Source of the DNA: Apus apus | Lineage: Eukaryota > Chordata > Aves > Apodiformes > Apodidae | DNA: 64,000 nt | Direction of reading: 5' to 3' | Assembly (NCBI RefSeq): GCF_020740795.1 | Contig: NC_067301.1 | Location: forward strand, 7,516,501 to 7,580,500 | Shown: piece by piece, positions 60,185 through 64,000 of the stretch | Numbering within the stretch: the first letter of the stretch is position 1 | Layout: each line of letters begins with the position of its first letter | Position numbers and translations under genes: made by a program | The notes under the pieces: model-generated | Database searches by the model: none | Told to the model about the DNA's origin: nothing | What the model saw: the letters and a program-made list of their open reading frames with translations, nothing else

Positions 60185-60560
60185 CTGATCTTCTAGGGGT
60201 CACCATCACTAGCCCCCCCAGCACCTTCTAGGGATCATCTCCTGCCTCATCACCAAAGTGTCACACCTTCTATGGACCATGTCCTCAAGATCACCAAAGC
60301 AGAGCACCTTTCTAGGGACCTTCTGCACTGTCACCAAAGTAGAGCATCTTCTAGGGGCCACATCCTGCACCATCACCAAAGCACAGCACCTTCTGAGGAC
60401 CATCTCCTGCATAGCACCTTCAGAGGACCAAGTCCTGCACCATCACCAAAGCACAGCACCTTCCAGCCACCATGTCCTGCACCATCGCCAAGGCGGAGCA
60501 CCTTCCAGGGACCACATTCTCAAGACCACCAAAGCATTGCACCTTCATGCCCCACCACCA
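60185..60560. repeat. ~42-base minisatellite upstream of MFAP2
   Basis: About nine units built on CACCTTCTAGGGACCATCTC plus CTGCACCATCACCAAAGCAG. Shared with the smaller array at 52,770-52,945 in CROCC intron 31. Confidence 0.9.
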
Positions 60561-61830
60561 GATTGCATCTTCTCTTCTAGGCACCACATGCTCCTCCAAA
60601 CCCCAGGCCCACAGGTCCTGGAGAAGTTGACAAACTGACTTCCAGACCCTTCCCAGCTTTAGGAAAACCAGACAGTTGGTCCCTACCTGAGCTGGGTAAG
60701 CTTGAGCAACAGTCAAAGACTTTGGTGGTCCCAAAGCAGCACCTCAGCACCCACCCATGGCTGCACCTTGGTGGGACCTGGGTCCCTGCAAGCCCCGGCT
60801 GCTTCCCACAGCAGAGGAAGCCCCAGAGCCAGATTTCATTGAGGCTAAACATGTCCTGGGATAAAAGGGATTCCATGGGGATGAGGGGGATCAACATGCG
60901 GCTCCGGGCTTGGCGGGACTCCGGGAGAATTCTTCAAGCCTGAGGAGCTGCTGGCAGACCTTGGCTTGGGAGATACCAGGGCCACTAAGGGGGACCAAGG
61001 GGCTTTGGGGTGGCCTCAAAGTGCAGAAAGGGGCTGCAGGTTCCCATCCTGACTTTTGTCCATTCCCCAGATCCCAGGATCCCACAGGATGCTGACACCA
61101 ACCCCCTGTTGCCCCAGATCACCCTGGCATGTCCCACCTGGGGCAGCTTGGGGTCAGGCTGGGCAGGTGGATGTCCACCTCCAAAGGTGCCACACACCAT
61201 CCTCCCATGGCCACACCTCTCAGGACCAACCTGCCCTGCCAGCCCTTCCCTTTGCCCCAAACCCATCCTCAAGCACCCAAAGTTCCTCTCCAGGTCTAAA
61301 TCCCCCCTGAATTCCCCCCCGAACACGGAGACCTTGGATGGAGCTCCCAGGGTTTGGCTGGGGAACAGGGACAGATGGGTCACGTCTTCCCCTCCATGAT
61401 GGTGCCAACAGCTGCTCCTCCCCATGGAGGACACCAAAGGTGACACCTCCAAACCCAGCCAGGAGCGATGCCAGAGGCCACCAAACATCTCCTCATCTCC
61501 CTCAAACATCTTCCTCAAACCCAGGAAGGGACGGGACCACCCCCGCACCCCCCCATCCTCACACCCCTTCCTCCCCCTTCCCTTTTCCCCACCACCAAAA
61601 CGACTCCATCACCCCCAGGAGAGCCCCGAGGTCTTTGTGTGTGTGCCCCCCCCTCCTCTCCAAACCTCCTCTCCCCTCCGTGCAGGGGTCCAGCAGCTCC
61701 AGCCCCGCCAGATGTTTTTGCAACTGCACATCTGGGAACAATCAACCCCCGAGAAGAACGAGCACCACAGTCTCTCCCTTTCATTCTCCTAAACCCCACC
61801 TTCCCCCAGCCTTTTCCCCCCTCCCCCAGC
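60561..61830. other. Unassigned non-coding stretch
   Basis: About 1.3 kb with no recognised exon or RNA. The downstream neighbour expected from human order is ATP13A2 (minus strand), but none of its coding sequence is seen here. Confidence 0.4.
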
Positions 61831-61892
61831 TTCTTTTTTTTTTCTTCTTCTTCTTTTTTTTTCCCTTTTTCCTTTTTTTTTTTTTTTTTTCC
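61831..61892. repeat. Polypyrimidine (T/C) tract
   Basis: About 60 bases of TTCTTCTTC- and T-run sequence, ending in a T run of 20. It is a mirror-type tract able to form triplex DNA. Confidence 0.92.
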
Positions 61893-64000
61893 AGCCTCTC
61901 CAGTTGCCAGAGAAGGGGGAGAACAAAGGGAAGAAGAAAAGGATTCAACTTTGGGTGTCGGTTGGTTGTGGGATTTGGTTTTTTTTGTTGGTTTATTTTT
62001 GGCCCTCGACCAAAAGTTACCAAAAAAACCCCCCAAACCAGCTCTTGTTCCCCCAACCCCATTTTCACACTTTAATGAGGTGCCCCCCCCCAAAAAAAAA
62101 AAAGCAAGGAGTGGAAAATAAACCAGAATATTAAAATAAACCCTGACATTTCTTTCCAGGATGGAAAAATGAGAAACAAATGGAAGAAAATGACGAGGTT
62201 TCCTTCAGGTTTTAGGGTGTTTTGAGGCTTTTTGAAGTGGTTAAAAGATCTACAACAGCAGCTGCAAAGATGGGGACTCCCCCCAAAAAACCCAATAAAC
62301 CAAACAATTCCAATATAGTGGGGGTTTTAGATTTTTTCCCAAGCTTAAAAAGGTGGAAAACAGGATTTGGGAGCTCGTCTGCCCCATTCCATGGAGTTTT
62401 TAAGGCGACTTTGGAAAGCCCCAAAGTTGGGGGGGGCTGTAGTGGGGGGGGGGGGGGGGGGGGGCTTCCCCAGCATCCCTGATGGAAAGGGGGGGGGGGT
62501 CTCTTCCCTCTTCCTTACCTCTCTGGGGTTGGTGCTGCTCCTGCCCTTGCCCACCGCCTGGGTTTCTTCTTTCTGCTTTCCCAAAAACCCTCCGAAACGA
62601 GAGTGAAGAAGGATTAAAAAAAAACCAAAAACCCCAACAAACCAAAACAAAAAAAAACCAACCCCACAACCCTCCAACCACCCAGCGGGGGCTCCGCTGG
62701 GTCCTAATGCCACACCTGAGCCGGCCCCTTCCTCCTCCCCACCCGCCGGGGGAGGAGAAGGGAGAATAATTAAACAAACAAACAAATAAATATAGAGGGA
62801 GAATCAATAAGGAAGAAGAGAGGGACGTCGGGGCTTCGCTTGAGGTTTTTCCAGGCTTTCAAAAAATTATTATTATTCGTCTGGTTGGTTTTTTTTGGAT
62901 GAATTAGAAACGGGTTGTACAAAAAAAAAAAAAAAAAGACAAAAAGGGGAGGGTTTTGTGCAGGGATGAGGAGGCTGGAAAAGTTTTGGGGGGTGGGATA
63001 GTGGGGATGGGGGGGGTGTGATGAAAGGATGATGGAAAGGAGGTGGATTTTGATCTCGGATAACCCCCCTTTCTCCCCCAAAAATATTAAATGAATACTT
63101 TAGGAACCCGGGATTCCCTCCTGACTCCAAGTTTGGGATCTGCTCCCCCCCCGCCAGTCCCTTTCCCCCCCTAATCCCTTCCCCCCCAAAGCAGGGATGA
63201 TGCTGAGACCCCGCAGAGGATTTCAAGCTTGATCCCAGGATGGATCCCAGAGGGAAATGAAAGAAATTCCCCGTTTTCCCACCCGGAGCAGCCCCTGCTC
63301 AGCCGAGGAGCCAAGAGCAGCGACCGTGGGGCCCTTTTTTCCCTGGCTGAGCTGGCGGTTTTCCGGAGGAACCGGGATCCCGACGAGGCTGGGAAGGGTC
63401 CCTAAACCACCCCCCCCCGGACACCGAGGGGATAAAACCCTGCAAATTTCATCTTCAAAAGCAACGAGGAGGAGCAGGAGGGCTGGGATGGAGGGAGATC
63501 TTGGAACCGGCCAGGAGAGCAAACCCGGGATGGGGATGAATATTTGGGAAGGGAAGTGGGAGAGACTTTTCCACCCGTGGGGCAGGATTAGACCCTGCAT
63601 TCCCAGCCCATGACCACGCACCCAACATTCCTGGCCCCCCCCCCCCCCCCCCCAAATGAGGAGAAACCCCCAGGTCAGATGAGGAGGAGAAGCAGAGGGG
63701 GAGGTTTGAGGTGCTCCCGTCTCCAGTACCCAGAGTATTTTTCCCGTCTGAAGGAGGGATAAAAACCGTCCAAACGACTCCAAAGCTTCTGAAAAGGAGC
63801 CCCGTCCTTGTCCCCAGCCCCGTCCTTGTCCCCAGCCCCGCTAAGCTCGAGGAGCTGCCTGTTAACCACGAAATGGACTTTGAAATCCTCTCCCCCAAGC
63901 TGGGAAAACCCTGCCAAGAACCAGTCAAGCGAAAACACCCTGGAGAGGGGCTGGGGGGGCAAAATCCAGGGTGCAAACAGGGTCCTGGGCGCCTTTTGAA
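61893..64000. other. Right-edge non-coding stretch rich in homopolymers
   Basis: No gene recognised. Long single-base runs occur: G at 62,443-62,464, A at 62,920-62,937, C at 63,631-63,653, and A at 62,091-62,103. GTCCTTGTCCCCAGCCCC is repeated in tandem at 63,802-63,840. Confidence 0.5.

Overview
The window is bird nuclear DNA. It carries at least twenty CR1 LINE pieces with the typical avian 3' end (a CCTTCCAACCC core, then ATTCTATG-like 8-mers), compact intron-exon genes, CpG-island promoters and very high local GC. The order SZRD1 - NECAP2 - CROCC - MFAP2, with a probable FBXO42 promoter in front, matches the block on human 1p36.13 and points to a GC-rich microchromosome. The species cannot be named from the sequence.

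Layout: 1-5.5 kb holds only CR1 pieces and unassigned DNA, probably FBXO42 intron 1 on the minus strand. 5.5-6.5 kb is a CpG island with a minus-strand splice donor and an array of YY1/TISU-like sites. 6.5-8.1 kb is a CR1 inserted inside an older CR1. 8.9-9.3 kb is a G-rich minisatellite directly upstream of the SZRD1 CpG island. SZRD1 (+) has coding exons from 9,498 to 21,443 and a 3' UTR to about 22.9 or 23.6 kb. A C-rich minisatellite (24.2-24.65 kb) abuts the NECAP2 promoter; NECAP2 (+) codes in eight exons from 24,806 to 28,300. 29.4-32.4 kb is a field of unrelated tandem repeats. CROCC/rootletin (+) is recognised in 34 exons from 32,416 to 54,242, without its N-terminal exons. MFAP2 (-) is convergent, with eight coding exons from 59,211 down to 56,056. 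59.3-64 kb is non-coding repeats and homopolymers.

The four genes form no pathway: SZRD1 is a small RNA-binding-type (SUZ) protein, NECAP2 a clathrin-adaptor accessory protein, CROCC the ciliary-rootlet coiled coil, and MFAP2 a microfibril protein. Their adjacency is vertebrate synteny.

The most unusual feature is the CROCC locus. Most introns large enough are filled by their own tandem-repeat family, each with a different unit, C-rich in some introns and G-rich in others. The gene also shows a 1-nt frame shift at a G6 run, a short rebuilt C-terminus and an intronic array of AATAAA hexamers. I found no new enzyme system, CRISPR array or RNA gene. The long uninterrupted ORFs outside the exons fall in tandem repeats, CpG islands or CR1.
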